Notes: generated from the sequence alone by a model not told the origin. 64,000 nucleotides of DNA from JBFHNV01 sp041593595 (GCA_041593595.1 JBFHNV010000001.1:55911-119910), one strand, 5' to 3'; shown: positions 37,269 through 47,532, counted from the first letter of the stretch. Translations and numbers: made by a program.

Positions 37269-40163
37269 TCAGCGGCGCGAGAACAGCACGTCGCGCAAGC
37301 TGCGCGTGAGCCGCTTCGGCGCGTGGGTCGCGTAGCGCAGCGTCGCGGGCAGGCCGTCGCCCCGGCCTGCAGGCGCGTCGAAGGTGGGCCAGGCGCCGGA
37401 CTCGCCGCGCGCCGCCGGGCGCACCCGCACCTTGAGGTCGTACCACGCGGCCTGGCCGGTCACCGGATCGCTGTTGGAGCGCGCCGCCGCGTCTCCGTCC
37501 GGCGGCAGCAGCTCCGAAATCAGGTGATTCAGCAGGAAGCCGTCGTTGGACTCGTTGGCGTCCGGCGCGAGCCCCCAGGCGCCGCGGGCCTTGCCGATGG
37601 CGTTCCAGGTCCACACGGTGTTCTCCTCGCAACCCTCCATGAGCCGCACCTGGGCACGGATCTCGCCGTTGCGCGACTCCACCCACACCCACGAGTCGTC
37701 CTCGATGCCGAAGCGGCGCGCCGTGCCGCGGTTCATGTACAGGTGGTTCTGGGCCAGCACCTGGCGCAGCCAGGCGTTCTGCGAGTCCCAGGAGTGGTAC
37801 ATCATCATCGGCCGCTGGGTGATGGCGTGCAGCGTGTAATCCTCGTCCGTGCGGTCCATCTCGAGCGGCCGGTACCAGAACGGCAGCGGATCGAAGTACC
37901 GGGCGATGCGTTCGCGGTCGGCCTCGGGCGGCGTCGGCCCGTCGTACAGGCCGAGACCTGCGAGGCGGAACTTCTGCAGCGTCTCGCTGTAGAGCTCTAG
38001 CACGATGGGATCGGCGGTGACGTTGAAACCGGCGTCGCGGGCGAACTCCAGGTAGTCGCGGTTGGCGAAGCGGTAGAAGCGCATGCGCTCGGGAAGCTCG
38101 TGCCGGAAGAAGCACTCGTTGTCCTCGTAATGCTGCCACTGGCGCGGGTTCGGGTCCCCGCGCAGGCTCGCGCCGCCGTTGTCTCCGCGCCAGCCGGCCA
38201 GGAAGCCGATCCCCGGCGCGCGCTCGAAGCGCGCGATGAAGTCCATGTAGCCGGCATAGCGGGGGCTGCCGTCCTCGTTCACGAAGGCCGGGAAGCCGAG
38301 GCGTGTGGCCAGGTCCACCATCACCTCCTGCCACGGGCGCACGTCGCGGTCCGGCGCGATCACCGGCACGCGCACCGAGTCGCACACCGCGTCCGGCTCG
38401 GAGATGGGCCGGTCCAGCAGCGAGATGCAGTCGTGGCGCTCGAGATACGTGGTATCCGGCAGCACCAGGTCCGCGAAGTCCACGATCTCGGAGTGGAATG
38501 CGTCCACCACCACGAGATTGGGCAGCTTGTACTCCCCGTCGGCGCCGCGGGCGGTGAGCATCTCGCGCACGTTCGCCGTGTTCATGCTCGAGTTCCAGGC
38601 CATGTTGGCCATGAACAGCAGCAGGGTGTCGATGGGATACGGATCGCCGGCCACCGCGTTCGTGATCACCATGTGCATCATGCCGTGGGCGGCGAGCGGC
38701 GCCTCCCAGGAGTAGGCCTTGTCGATGCGCAGCGGACGCCCGTCAGCGTCCACCACCAGATCCTCGGGACCGGTGGGGAAGCCGAGCGGCGGCGACTTGA
38801 GCGGCCGGTTCGGCGCCATCTCCCTCGCCGGCTTGATGGGCGGCGGCACGTGCTTGGGGTACGGCGCCTTGGCGCGGTGGCCGCCGGGCACGTCGACGCT
38901 GCCCAGCAGCACCTGCAGCAGGTGCAGCGCGCGGCAGGAATGGAACCCGTTGGAGTGGGCCGACACCCCGCGCATGGCGTGCATGGACACCGGGCGCCCG
39001 GTGACCGAGGAGTGCCGGCGCCCCGCCCAGTCGGTCCATTCGCAGGGCACCTCGATGGCCTCCTCGAAGGCGGTGTGGGCCAGCTCGAGCGCCAGGCGCT
39101 CGATGGTGGCGGCGGGCACGCCGGTCACCTCCGCAGCGCGCGCCGGCGTGTACGCCTGCGCCAGGTAGCGCTCGGCGATGAGCGTCATGGCGGTCTTGAC
39201 CGGGCGTCCGTCGGGCCCGGTCCAGGCGCCGAACAGGGCCGGCTTCACACCCGGCAGGGTGGCGTCCACCCAGGTCTCGCGCTCCACGTCGAAGGCGAGC
39301 GGATGGCCCTCGTCGTCGCGCAGCACCAGCCCGTCGCCGGGCACACCCGGGGTGCACACCACCGCCCAGGGCGCGTTCGTGTAGCGCACCAGGTACTGCC
39401 AGTCGAAGAGCTTGCGCGCCAGCAGCACGTGCACCATGGCCAGCGCCAGCATGCCGTCGGTTCCCGGGCGGATGGGGATCCACTCGTCGGCGATGGCCTG
39501 GTAGCCGGTGCGCACCGGGTTGATGGCCACGAACTTGCCGCCGCGCCTCTTGAGCGTGTCGAGTCCGAGCTTGAGCGGGTTCGACGCGTGGTCCTCGGCC
39601 ACGCCCCACAGCATGAAGTACTTCGTGCGGTCCCAGTCCGGATCGCCGAACTCCCAGAACGACTGCCCCAGGGTGTACAGGCCCGCCGCGGCCATGTTCA
39701 CCGAGCAGAAGCCGCCGTGGGCGGCCCAGTTGATGGTGCCGAACTGCTGCGCCCACAGGCCGGTGAGGGCCTGCATCTGGTCGCGGCCGGTGAAGAAGGC
39801 GAGCTGCTTCGGATCGGTCTCGCGGATACGGCGAAGGCGCGCCGTGAGCTCGTCCAGCGCCTCGTCCCAGGAGATGCGCTCGAACTCGCCGGCACCGCGC
39901 TCGCTGCCCCGCTTGCGGCGCAGCGGTCCGTCCAGCTTGGCCCGCGACATCTGCTTCATGATGCCGGCGTTGCCCTTCGCGCACAGCACGCCCCGGTTCA
40001 CCGGGTGGTTCGGGTTGCCCTGGATGAACCGCACCTGGCCGTTCTCGAGGGTCACCTTGATGCCGCAGCGGCACGCGCACATGTAGCAGGTGGTGTACTT
40101 CACCTGCTGGGCGTCGTGATCCTCGAAGGCCGGCAGGCCCCCGGTCTCGGGGGGTGGCGTCAT
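37269..40163 (-). CDS. soeA: Molybdopterin oxidoreductase, SoeA-like sulfite dehydrogenase catalytic subunit
   Basis: This 964-residue DMSO-reductase-family protein binds bis-MGD molybdenum. The N-terminal [4Fe-4S] ligands are Cys26, Cys29, Cys33 and Cys61 (TTCYMCACRCGIKV, then GVLCAKG), a pattern I associate with SoeA. No Tat or Sec signal precedes it, so it should be cytoplasmic. The middle has YFMLWGVAEDHASNP and the C-terminus a molydopterin-dinucleotide domain (MNRGTARRFGIEDDSW). With the adjacent four-cluster subunit and DmsC anchor, the most economical role is sulfite to sulfate oxidation. Other DMSO-family roles such as a polysulfide or thiosulfate reductase are possible. The ATG at 40163 is the plausible start. 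Confidence 0.78.
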   Translation of the reverse strand: MTPPPETGGLPAFEDHDAQQVKYTTCYMCACRCGIKVTLENGQVRFIQGNPNHPVNRGVLCAKGNAGIMKQMSRAKLDGPLRRKRGSERGAGEFERISWDEALDELTARLRRIRETDPKQLAFFTGRDQMQALTGLWAQQFGTINWAAHGGFCSVNMAAAGLYTLGQSFWEFGDPDWDRTKYFMLWGVAEDHASNPLKLGLDTLKRRGGKFVAINPVRTGYQAIADEWIPIRPGTDGMLALAMVHVLLARKLFDWQYLVRYTNAPWAVVCTPGVPGDGLVLRDDEGHPLAFDVERETWVDATLPGVKPALFGAWTGPDGRPVKTAMTLIAERYLAQAYTPARAAEVTGVPAATIERLALELAHTAFEEAIEVPCEWTDWAGRRHSSVTGRPVSMHAMRGVSAHSNGFHSCRALHLLQVLLGSVDVPGGHRAKAPYPKHVPPPIKPAREMAPNRPLKSPPLGFPTGPEDLVVDADGRPLRIDKAYSWEAPLAAHGMMHMVITNAVAGDPYPIDTLLLFMANMAWNSSMNTANVREMLTARGADGEYKLPNLVVVDAFHSEIVDFADLVLPDTTYLERHDCISLLDRPISEPDAVCDSVRVPVIAPDRDVRPWQEVMVDLATRLGFPAFVNEDGSPRYAGYMDFIARFERAPGIGFLAGWRGDNGGASLRGDPNPRQWQHYEDNECFFRHELPERMRFYRFANRDYLEFARDAGFNVTADPIVLELYSETLQKFRLAGLGLYDGPTPPEADRERIARYFDPLPFWYRPLEMDRTDEDYTLHAITQRPMMMYHSWDSQNAWLRQVLAQNHLYMNRGTARRFGIEDDSWVWVESRNGEIRAQVRLMEGCEENTVWTWNAIGKARGAWGLAPDANESNDGFLLNHLISELLPPDGDAAARSNSDPVTGQAAWYDLKVRVRPAARGESGAWPTFDAPAGRGDGLPATLRYATHAPKRLTRSLRDVLFSRR

Positions 40164-40341
40164 GTGGCTGCGTGTTCCGGAGTGGTGTCGGCGGGTGCGC
40201 CCGGTGGGCTGCGCCGGAGGCTGCATCCTAAGCGCAACCCCGCCGCCCTTCCAGCAACGCCGGCCGCGGACGCGCCCGTGGCGCCAGCGTACGCGACCCG
40301 CTGGCCCCACGCGCGGGCGCGCCGGGGCGCGGCGCGCGGTG

Positions 40342-41514
40342 TCAGTCGGGCCAGCGCTCCAGGAGGTCCACCGGATCGCCGTAGCGCGACGCCGCCGCCA
40401 CCACCTCCGCATCGCGCAGCGCGACGAGGAATCCGTCCTCGACGAGCGGTGTGTTGCCGGCGGTCACCGTGCTGTCGAAGCACACCAGGTCCATGTGCAC
40501 CGGCGGCTCCTCCCACTCGGGCATGGTGCGCCGGATCCAGTCGCTGGGCCGCGCGAGATCGATTCCGTAGTGCAGCGCACCGGGGGAGTTGGAGCCCGCC
40601 GGGTAGATGGTGTGGCGCGGCGCCTTGGGGTTGAAGCCGCAGCCCAGCTCGATCAGCCGTCCCCCCACCAGCATCTCGCGCAGGATCGCCGCCTGCTCCC
40701 CGTCCCCGTCCACCGCGACGATGCGGTCGTCGGCGAAGCGCACCCCGATGTGCTCGGCGAAGGGGCGCTCGAAGCCCACCGCCCACTGGGGGCACACGAC
40801 CCCGTCGATGGGCACCACCACGTCCGGATCGTTGTCCACCGTGGTGCGGTCGTAGAGGTTCGGGCCGTGGGTGGGCAGGTAGTGCACATAGGCGCCCGGC
40901 TCCTCGGCAGTCATCTCTCCCCGCCAGCGGGTGGTGGCCAGCAGCGCGGACCGCATGCTCGGGGTGAAGTCGATGCCGAGATCCGTGCCCCGCGGGTCGG
41001 AGAAGCGGAGCCGGAAGTCGTCCGCCTCGGGGAAGCGCCGGGCGGTGGCGCGGACGATCTCCCCTACCAGGTCCACCGGGAATCGCGCCTGCTCCGTCGC
41101 CAGCAGGTCCAGGTCCCTGAAGTAGGTGATCTTCACCCAGCGCTGGCCGCGCCTGCGCAGATCGATGCAGTACGGATCGATGACCGAGCAGAACCAGGTG
41201 GACACCACGAAGGTGGCTTGCTCCAGCAGCGGCTTCACCGTGTCGGGGATCGCCGTGTGCTGGGTGGTGTGGCTCACGTACACCCGCGCCTCCACGCCGC
41301 GGGCGCGGGCCAGCCCGCAGACCGCGTGGATCACCCGCGGGTCCAGCTTCTGGTCCGCCAGGAAGACCACCCGGTCGTCGGGGCGGATGGCGAACACCCG
41401 GAAGAAGTTCTCCAGCGCCTGCACGTGGCGCGCCACGTCCACCGTGGGCAGGCGGTTGCCGCCCGGCAGCCCCACCCACGCCTCGGCGGGGACGCCATCG
41501 ATGGGCTCGCTCAT
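40342..41514 (-). CDS. M29 aminopeptidase-like/NicX-like metalloenzyme
   Basis: This 390-residue protein matches the COG2309 family, which includes thermophilic aminopeptidases (AmpS) and the 2,5-dihydroxypyridine dioxygenase NicX. The C-terminal half has the metal-site pattern: EEPGAYVHYLPTHG, then RLIELGCGFNPKAP, then ALHYGIDLA, and finally HMDLVCFD. The N-terminus is a Rossmann-like region. The ATG at 41514 is preceded by GGAGGAG. It diverges from the ICL/PEP-mutase gene across 145 bases. Substrate cannot be decided between peptides and an aromatic ring; the neighbours do not add pathway evidence. Confidence 0.65.
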   Translation of the reverse strand: MSEPIDGVPAEAWVGLPGGNRLPTVDVARHVQALENFFRVFAIRPDDRVVFLADQKLDPRVIHAVCGLARARGVEARVYVSHTTQHTAIPDTVKPLLEQATFVVSTWFCSVIDPYCIDLRRRGQRWVKITYFRDLDLLATEQARFPVDLVGEIVRATARRFPEADDFRLRFSDPRGTDLGIDFTPSMRSALLATTRWRGEMTAEEPGAYVHYLPTHGPNLYDRTTVDNDPDVVVPIDGVVCPQWAVGFERPFAEHIGVRFADDRIVAVDGDGEQAAILREMLVGGRLIELGCGFNPKAPRHTIYPAGSNSPGALHYGIDLARPSDWIRRTMPEWEEPPVHMDLVCFDSTVTAGNTPLVEDGFLVALRDAEVVAAASRYGDPVDLLERWPD

Positions 41515-41659
41515 GGGGTCTCCTCCGGATGCCCGCGCTCCGCGCGCCGCGCGGTCGAGGTTAGCATAGGCCGCCGCCGCGCCCTGGCGCCGCCCACCCG
41601 GAGACCCCCGCCCATGCCGTGCCCACCGATTCGTGCCGCCCGCACCCGGAGCGAGCGCC

Positions 41660-42541
41660 GTGACTGACGCTGCCGCCAAGCGCCGCGCCCTGGCCGCCCG
41701 GGTCCGCGCGCGGGATTTCTTCGTCGCGCCCGGCGTGTATGACCTCATCTCCGCCCGGCTCGCCGACCGCATGGGCTTCGCGTGCCTGTACATGACCGGC
41801 TACGGGGCCACCGCCTCGTACCTGGGACTGCCGGACGCGGGGATCGCCACCTACTCCCAGATGGCCGATCGCGCCCGGGCCATGGCCGAGGCCACCGCGA
41901 CGCCGCTCATCGCCGACGCGGACACGGGCTACGGAGGCCTGCTCAACGTGCACCACACGGTGCGCGGGTACGAGGCTGCGGGCGCCGCCGGGATCCAGCT
42001 CGAGGACCAGGAGTTCCCGAAGAAGTGCGGCCACACCCCGGGCCGGCGGGTCATCCCGCTCGCCGACATGGTCACCAAGATCAAGGTGGCGGTGGACGCG
42101 CGCAGCGATGCGGACTTCCTCATCGTGGCCCGCACCGACGCGCGCACCGGGCTCGGCCTGGACGAGGCCATCCGCCGCGGCCGGGCCTTCGCCGAGGCCG
42201 GCGCCGACGTGGTGTTCGTGGAGTCGCCGGAGTCGGTGGCGGAATTCGAGCGCGTGGGCCGCGAGATCGACGCGCCCCTGCTGGCCAACATGGTGGAGCA
42301 GGGCCGCTCGCCGGTGCTGGACCGCGACACCCTCACCCGCTTCGGATTCGCCCTGGCCATCTATCCCGGCACCGGCTTCATGAGCGCCGCCGAGGCCCTC
42401 AAGCGCGCCTACGGCTACCTGCTCGAGCACGGCACCACGGCGGGCACGCCCGAACCGGTGATCAGCTTCGAGGAGATGAACCGGCTGATGGGTTTCGAGG
42501 AGGTGTGGGCCTTCGAGCGCAAGTGGGCGCGGGACGAGTGA
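41660..42541 (+). CDS. Isocitrate lyase/PEP mutase superfamily C-C lyase
   Basis: This 293-residue TIM-barrel lyase cleaves a C-C bond in 2-hydroxy acids or decarboxylates oxaloacetate. Metal and catalytic motifs are complete: DADTGYGG with the metal Asp pair, the flexible active-site loop containing KKCGH, and VARTDAR. The catalytic Cys in KKCGH supports lyase activity, as in 2-methylisocitrate or dimethylmalate lyases, rather than phosphonomutase activity. The GTG at 41660 is favoured by GGAGCGAG just upstream. The prpE/PCC operon uses the methylmalonyl route, so a methylcitrate role is not needed. The exact substrate remains open. Confidence 0.8.
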   Translation: MTDAAAKRRALAARVRARDFFVAPGVYDLISARLADRMGFACLYMTGYGATASYLGLPDAGIATYSQMADRARAMAEATATPLIADADTGYGGLLNVHHTVRGYEAAGAAGIQLEDQEFPKKCGHTPGRRVIPLADMVTKIKVAVDARSDADFLIVARTDARTGLGLDEAIRRGRAFAEAGADVVFVESPESVAEFERVGREIDAPLLANMVEQGRSPVLDRDTLTRFGFALAIYPGTGFMSAAEALKRAYGYLLEHGTTAGTPEPVISFEEMNRLMGFEEVWAFERKWARDE

Positions 42542-42580
42542 GGCCTCGCCCGTGCCGCAGTGCGACAGCCGGGCTTGGAC

Positions 42581-43240
42581 CTACTCCCGGCGCGCCTCGA
42601 ACTCGATGATCATGTGCACGTCGTCGCCCACCCAGCCGTTGTCAACCGCGTAGGTCATGCCGAAGCGGCTGCGCTTGAAGCTGCCGCGGGCGGACACGCC
42701 CATCACCCACGGCTTGCCGCCGAGCAGCCCGCCGCCCATGGGGTACTCGGCGCTCTTGTTCCAGGTCACCTCCAGGGTCACCGGCAGGCGCCGGCCCAGC
42801 AGCTCGAGCTCGCCGGTCACGGTGTAGCGGCGATCGCCGGCAGGCTCGGCGGCGGAGGCGGTGAACACCATCTCGGGGAACTCGCGGCTGTTGAGGAAGT
42901 CCGCGCTGCGCAGGTGGTCGTCGCGCTTGCCGTGATTCGTGAACACGCTGGCCGTGTCCACGGTGAGGCGCAGCTCACCCAGGGTGCCGGTGACCTCGTC
43001 GAAGGTGTACTCCCCCGAGGCCTTGCGGAACATGCCTAGCACCTTCTGGTAGCCGATGTGGTCCACCAGGAACCCGATGCTCAGGTGCTCCGGGTCGATG
43101 CGGTAGCGGGCCATCTCGGCCGCGGCAGACAGCGGCCCGACGGCGGTCACCACGGCGACGAGCAGTGCCGCGAGACGCCGGGTGGCGGGACGGGCGGCCT
43201 GGGAGGTGGCCGGACGGGTGGCCGGACAGCTGGTAATCAT
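42581..43240 (-). CDS. YceI-family lipocalin-like periplasmic protein
   Basis: This 219-residue protein has a signal peptide (ATRRLAALLVAVVTAVGPLSAAAE) and a YceI lipocalin-fold domain that binds long isoprenoid or lipid molecules. Hallmarks are RYRIDPEHLSIGFLVDH, the HLRSADFLNSREFPEMVF block, and the C-terminal DNGWVGDDVHMIIEFEA. It shares a four-base ATGA overlap with the upstream CDP-alcohol phosphatidyltransferase gene, so they are translated together. That coupling suggests that a lipid-linked product made by the transferase is carried or stored in the periplasm. Confidence 0.88.
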   Translation of the reverse strand: MITSCPATRPATSQAARPATRRLAALLVAVVTAVGPLSAAAEMARYRIDPEHLSIGFLVDHIGYQKVLGMFRKASGEYTFDEVTGTLGELRLTVDTASVFTNHGKRDDHLRSADFLNSREFPEMVFTASAAEPAGDRRYTVTGELELLGRRLPVTLEVTWNKSAEYPMGGGLLGGKPWVMGVSARGSFKRSRFGMTYAVDNGWVGDDVHMIIEFEARRE

Positions 43241-43980
43241 GGCAATTCGCTCCTCGCGCTCGCGCGCCGGGCGCGCGCGAGCCACAGGATATCGAGGGTG
43301 AACGACAGCGCCAGGGCGGCGAGCCCCACCGCGCCGGCCAGCGCGCTCGCCGGCGCGGGGACCGGTGGCGAGATGCACGCTACCAGGGCCACCGTCAGCA
43401 GCGCGCACACGGCCCGCCGCCGCCCGCTGGGCGGCAGCGGCCGGCGCAGCCAGGGCGCCAGCACACCCGCGGCCACGAAGGCGTAGCGGGCGAGCCCGGC
43501 CGCCAGTACCCACGCCCCCGCCCTGTCCCACTGCCAGGCCAGCAGCGACAACGCCAGCACCAGCAGCGCGTCGGTCTCCATGTCGAAGCGCGCGCCGAAT
43601 GCGCTCGCGGTGCCGGTGCGCCGGGCCACGTGGCCGTCCACCCCGTCCAGGGCCGCCGCCACCGCCGCCACCAGCGCCGCCGTCGCGGCAGCGGAGTCGG
43701 ACTCGCCCACCAGGGCCAGCACCAGGGCCGCCAGCACCGCCCGGGCGAGGGTCACCCGGTTGGCGGCGCCGAAGCGGAAGCCCGGACCCTCGGCCCGCAG
43801 CCAGGGCCGGGCCAGGAACGCGCCGGCGGTGAGGGCCAGCAGCACCTTCACCGGATAGGCCGCTGACAGCGCCAGCACCTGCACGAGGCCCGTCGACAGC
43901 AGAGCCGCAGCCGCCAGGGCGACGGCCAGTGCCGCGCCGGCGCCTCCCTGCCATGGCGCGCCCGCAGCGGTCCCCGGCAT
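43237..43980 (-). CDS. CDP-alcohol phosphatidyltransferase family membrane protein
   Basis: This is a 247-residue protein with about six hydrophobic segments. The catalytic CDP-alcohol motif is complete: DGVDGHVARRTGTASAFG followed by ARFDMETD, which is DxxDGxxARx8GxxxDxxxD with all four Asp. Such enzymes condense CDP-diacylglycerol or a CDP-alcohol with a second alcohol; the acceptor is unknown. It starts near the divergent zinc-dehydrogenase gene and its stop overlaps the YceI start, so it is part of the 42.6-51.7 kb neighbourhood. A GTG about ten codons upstream is an alternative start. Confidence 0.85.
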   Translation of the reverse strand: MPGTAAGAPWQGGAGAALAVALAAAALLSTGLVQVLALSAAYPVKVLLALTAGAFLARPWLRAEGPGFRFGAANRVTLARAVLAALVLALVGESDSAAATAALVAAVAAALDGVDGHVARRTGTASAFGARFDMETDALLVLALSLLAWQWDRAGAWVLAAGLARYAFVAAGVLAPWLRRPLPPSGRRRAVCALLTVALVACISPPVPAPASALAGAVGLAALALSFTLDILWLARARRASARSELP

Positions 43981-44079
43981 CCGCGCCAGGACACGCTCGC
44001 CGATCACCGCCGTACCCGGGCGCCGCCGGCCCGCGCCTTCGTGAATAATCCGAGGTCCGTTCCGCCGAGTCGGTGCTGC

Positions 44080-45066
<987 letters not shown>

Positions 45067-45086
45067 GAGCCTGCGAAGGAATCACC

Positions 45087-45503
45087 ATGTACAGCGTCTG
45101 CGTGCGCGACAGCTTCATGATCGCCCACAGCTTCCGCGGCGAGGTGTTCGGACCCGCCCGGCGCCTGCACGGCGCCACCTACGTGGTGGATGCGGAGCTC
45201 TCCCGGGAGGCGCTGGACGCGGACGGCCTCGTGGTGGACATCGGCCGCGCCCGGCAGGCGCTGCGCCAGGCGCTCGCGGCGCTGGACTACCGCAACCTGG
45301 ACGAGCTGCCGGAGTTCGCCGGGCGCAACACCACCACCGAGTACCTGGCGCGGGCGGTGTTCGACCGTCTGGCGACGGCGCTGCGCGCCGGGCAGCTGGG
45401 AGAGGCGGCCCGGGACGCCTGCCGGCTGCGGGTGACGCTGCACGAGTCGCACCTGGCCTGGGCCGCCTTCGAAGGCGATCCGCGGCGCGCGCCGGCGACG
45501 TGA
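45087..45503 (+). CDS. 6-pyruvoyl-tetrahydropterin synthase/QueD-fold protein with altered zinc site
   Basis: This is a 138-residue T-fold protein. The conserved His14 (MIAHSF) and the first His of the HGH motif (His28, RRLHGATY) are present. The second His of HGH is Ala30, and the catalytic Cys usually just before it is absent (Ala24). A conserved Glu remains in TLHESHLAWAAFE. Canonical members convert dihydroneopterin triphosphate to 6-pyruvoyl- or 6-carboxy-tetrahydropterin. The missing zinc ligand and Cys imply a changed reaction, binding only, or aldolase-like chemistry. It follows the dehydrogenase by 20 bases and precedes the glycosyltransferase by 10. Confidence 0.78.
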   Translation: MYSVCVRDSFMIAHSFRGEVFGPARRLHGATYVVDAELSREALDADGLVVDIGRARQALRQALAALDYRNLDELPEFAGRNTTTEYLARAVFDRLATALRAGQLGEAARDACRLRVTLHESHLAWAAFEGDPRRAPAT

Positions 45504-45513
45504 CGGCGCGCCG

Positions 45514-46569
45514 GTGACGCGGCTGTTCCTGCTCCTGCCTGGGGACGTGCGCGCGCGCACCGGCGGCACCCTGTACGACCGCCGTATCGCCGAGGAGCTG
45601 GCGCGGCGCGGCTGGGATGTGACCGTGCGCACCCTGGACCGGAGCTTTCCCCGTCCGGGGGCCGCAGCGCTGGAGGAGGCGGCCCGCGCACTCGCGGAGC
45701 TTCCCGACGGCGCCCTGGCCCTGTGTGACGGCCTGGCCTACGGCGCCATGCCGGACGCCGTCGAGGCCCACGGGACGCGCCTGCGGCTGGTGGCACTGGT
45801 ACACCATCCCCTGGCCCTGGAGACGGGCCTCGCATCGCCGGAGGTCCCACGCCTAGTGGCCGCGGAGCGCCGCGCCCTGGCGGCGGCCCGCCACGTGGTC
45901 ACCACCGGCAACGCCACGGCGCGGCTGCTGGCACGTGACTACGGGGTGCCGGCGAGCCGGCTGAGCGTGGTGGAGCCCGGCACGGACGCCACGCCGCCGG
46001 CCACCGGATCCGGCGGCCCGGACGTGGCGCTCCTGTGCGTGGCCTCCGTGATCCCGCGCAAGGGTCACGATCTGCTCGTCTCGGCCCTGTCGCGGCTGCA
46101 GCGCCACGACTGGCGCCTCACCTGCGCCGGCAGCCTCACCCGCTCCCGGCACACCGCCGCGGCCCTGCGCGCTGCGGTGGCCCACGCGGGTCTGGCGGAT
46201 CGCGTTCACCTGCTGGGCGAAGTGGACGGCGAGGCCCTGGAGCGCTGCTACCGGGAGGCGGACGCCTTCGTGCTGCCCACCCGCCTCGAGGGCTACGGTA
46301 TGGCTCTGGCCGAGGCGGTGGCGCGCGGGCTGCCGGTGATCACCACCGCGGGCGGCGCCGCCGCCGACACCGTGGGCGACGCCGCGGCCCTGCTGGTGCC
46401 GCCGGACGACGCGGCGGCGCTGGCGGGCGCGCTGGACGCGCTGATCGGCTCGCCCGCGCTGCGTCGGCAGCTCGCGGCAGGCGCGCGGATCCGTGCCCGG
46501 GCCCTGCCCGGGTGGCCCCAGGCCGCGGCTGCCATGGCCCGGGTCCTGGACGGGGTGGCCGCGGCGTGA
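45514..46569 (+). CDS. Family 4-type glycosyltransferase
   Basis: This 351-residue GT-B enzyme transfers a sugar from an activated donor. The N-terminal acceptor domain starts LFLLLPGDVRARTGGTLYDRRI. The C-terminal donor domain has ASVIPRKGHDLL and the EX7E-like PTRLEGYGMALAEAVARGLPV. A GTG start at 45514 follows the PTPS stop by 10 bases. Its stop overlaps the methyltransferase GTG (GTGA). GT4 enzymes include bacterial pteridine glucosyltransferases, and the pteridine-type neighbours make a pteridine or pyrimidine acceptor an attractive idea. A polysaccharide or lipid acceptor is also possible. Confidence 0.85.
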   Translation: MTRLFLLLPGDVRARTGGTLYDRRIAEELARRGWDVTVRTLDRSFPRPGAAALEEAARALAELPDGALALCDGLAYGAMPDAVEAHGTRLRLVALVHHPLALETGLASPEVPRLVAAERRALAAARHVVTTGNATARLLARDYGVPASRLSVVEPGTDATPPATGSGGPDVALLCVASVIPRKGHDLLVSALSRLQRHDWRLTCAGSLTRSRHTAAALRAAVAHAGLADRVHLLGEVDGEALERCYREADAFVLPTRLEGYGMALAEAVARGLPVITTAGGAAADTVGDAAALLVPPDDAAALAGALDALIGSPALRRQLAAGARIRARALPGWPQAAAAMARVLDGVAAA

Positions 46570-47408
46570 GCGGCTTCGACGCCGGCTGGCTGGACCTGCG
46601 CGAGCCCGCGGACGCCCGCGCCCGCCACCCGGGCCTGGCCAGGATGCTGGCTGCCTGGCTGGCGCCCGGGACACCGCTCACGGTGCTGGATCTCGGCTGC
46701 GGCACCGGCGCCAACCTGCGCTGGCTGGCGCCGCGGCTGCCGGTCCCCCAGCGCTGGCGCCTGGTGGATCACGATCCGGCGCTGCTCGCGGCGCTACCGG
46801 ACGAGCTCGCGGCGTGGGCCCACCGCCGCGGGCGCACGGCGACGCCGGACGGCGCCGGGCTGTCCCTGGGCGACCACCTGCACGCATCCTGGACGCAGCA
46901 GGATCTCGCCGCAGACCTGCCGGCGCTGGCCGGCGTCCACCTGGTCACCGCGTCGGCCCTGGCAGACCTGGTGTCACGGGACTGGCTGGCCGGCCTGGTG
47001 GCCGCCTGCGCGCCGCGCCGTGCCGCGGTGCTGCTGGCGCTCACCTACGACGGGCGCATGGCAATTCGGCCGTTCCACCGGCACGACCCCCGGGTGCGCG
47101 ACGCGGTGAACCGGCACCAGTTCTCGGACAAGGGCTTCGGCCCGGCACTCGGCCCGGGTGCGCCTGCCGCCGCGGCGGCGCTGCTGCGCGCCGCCGGCTA
47201 CCGGGTGGTGCAGGCGCACAGCGACTGGCGCCTGGGACCGGCCGACGCGGGCCTGGCGGAGGAGCTGGTGGGCGAGTGGGCGGAGGTGGCGGCCCGCGAC
47301 CGGCCACGGCCGGCGGGCTGGACCGGCGAGTGGCTGGACGCACGCCTCGGCGGCCACGTGGCGATCACCGTGGGCCACGTGGATCTGCTGGCGCTGCCGA
47401 GCCCCTGA
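46566..47408 (+). CDS. SAM-dependent class I methyltransferase
   Basis: This 280-residue protein has the Rossmann-fold motif I LDLGCGTGANLRWLA at about residues 40-54, then VDHDPALLAALP as motif II. A later block VTASALADLVSRDW is consistent with motif IV. The family is not specific enough to fix the substrate. It begins with a GTG overlapping the glycosyltransferase stop and ends the plus-strand unit. It probably methylates the same small molecule that the glycosyltransferase modifies. Confidence 0.82.
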   Translation: MSGFDAGWLDLREPADARARHPGLARMLAAWLAPGTPLTVLDLGCGTGANLRWLAPRLPVPQRWRLVDHDPALLAALPDELAAWAHRRGRTATPDGAGLSLGDHLHASWTQQDLAADLPALAGVHLVTASALADLVSRDWLAGLVAACAPRRAAVLLALTYDGRMAIRPFHRHDPRVRDAVNRHQFSDKGFGPALGPGAPAAAAALLRAAGYRVVQAHSDWRLGPADAGLAEELVGEWAEVAARDRPRPAGWTGEWLDARLGGHVAITVGHVDLLALPSP

Positions 47409-47486
47409 GCCGGCAGCCCGCCCTTCCCGCCGCCGTCGCTCCCAGGCCACCGACCGCAGGCGGATCGCGATGCCGTCAGGTCGTAT

Positions 47487-47501
47487 GGCCGGGGTCCGGC
47501 C
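47487..47501. terminator. Weak GC hairpin in the convergent methyltransferase/RibD gap
   Basis: GGCCGG-GGT-CCGGCC is a perfect six-base-pair stem between two convergent genes. No T run follows it on either strand, so the terminator assignment is tentative. Confidence 0.3.
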
Positions 47502-47532
47502 TGGAACCCGTCACGAATGCCGCCGGATGGGA

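Noticed and set aside
40342..42541. A nicotinate-degradation pair (NicX-like and dimethylmalate-lyase-like)
   Set aside because: The two genes diverge, both families are broad, and no other nicotinate gene is present.
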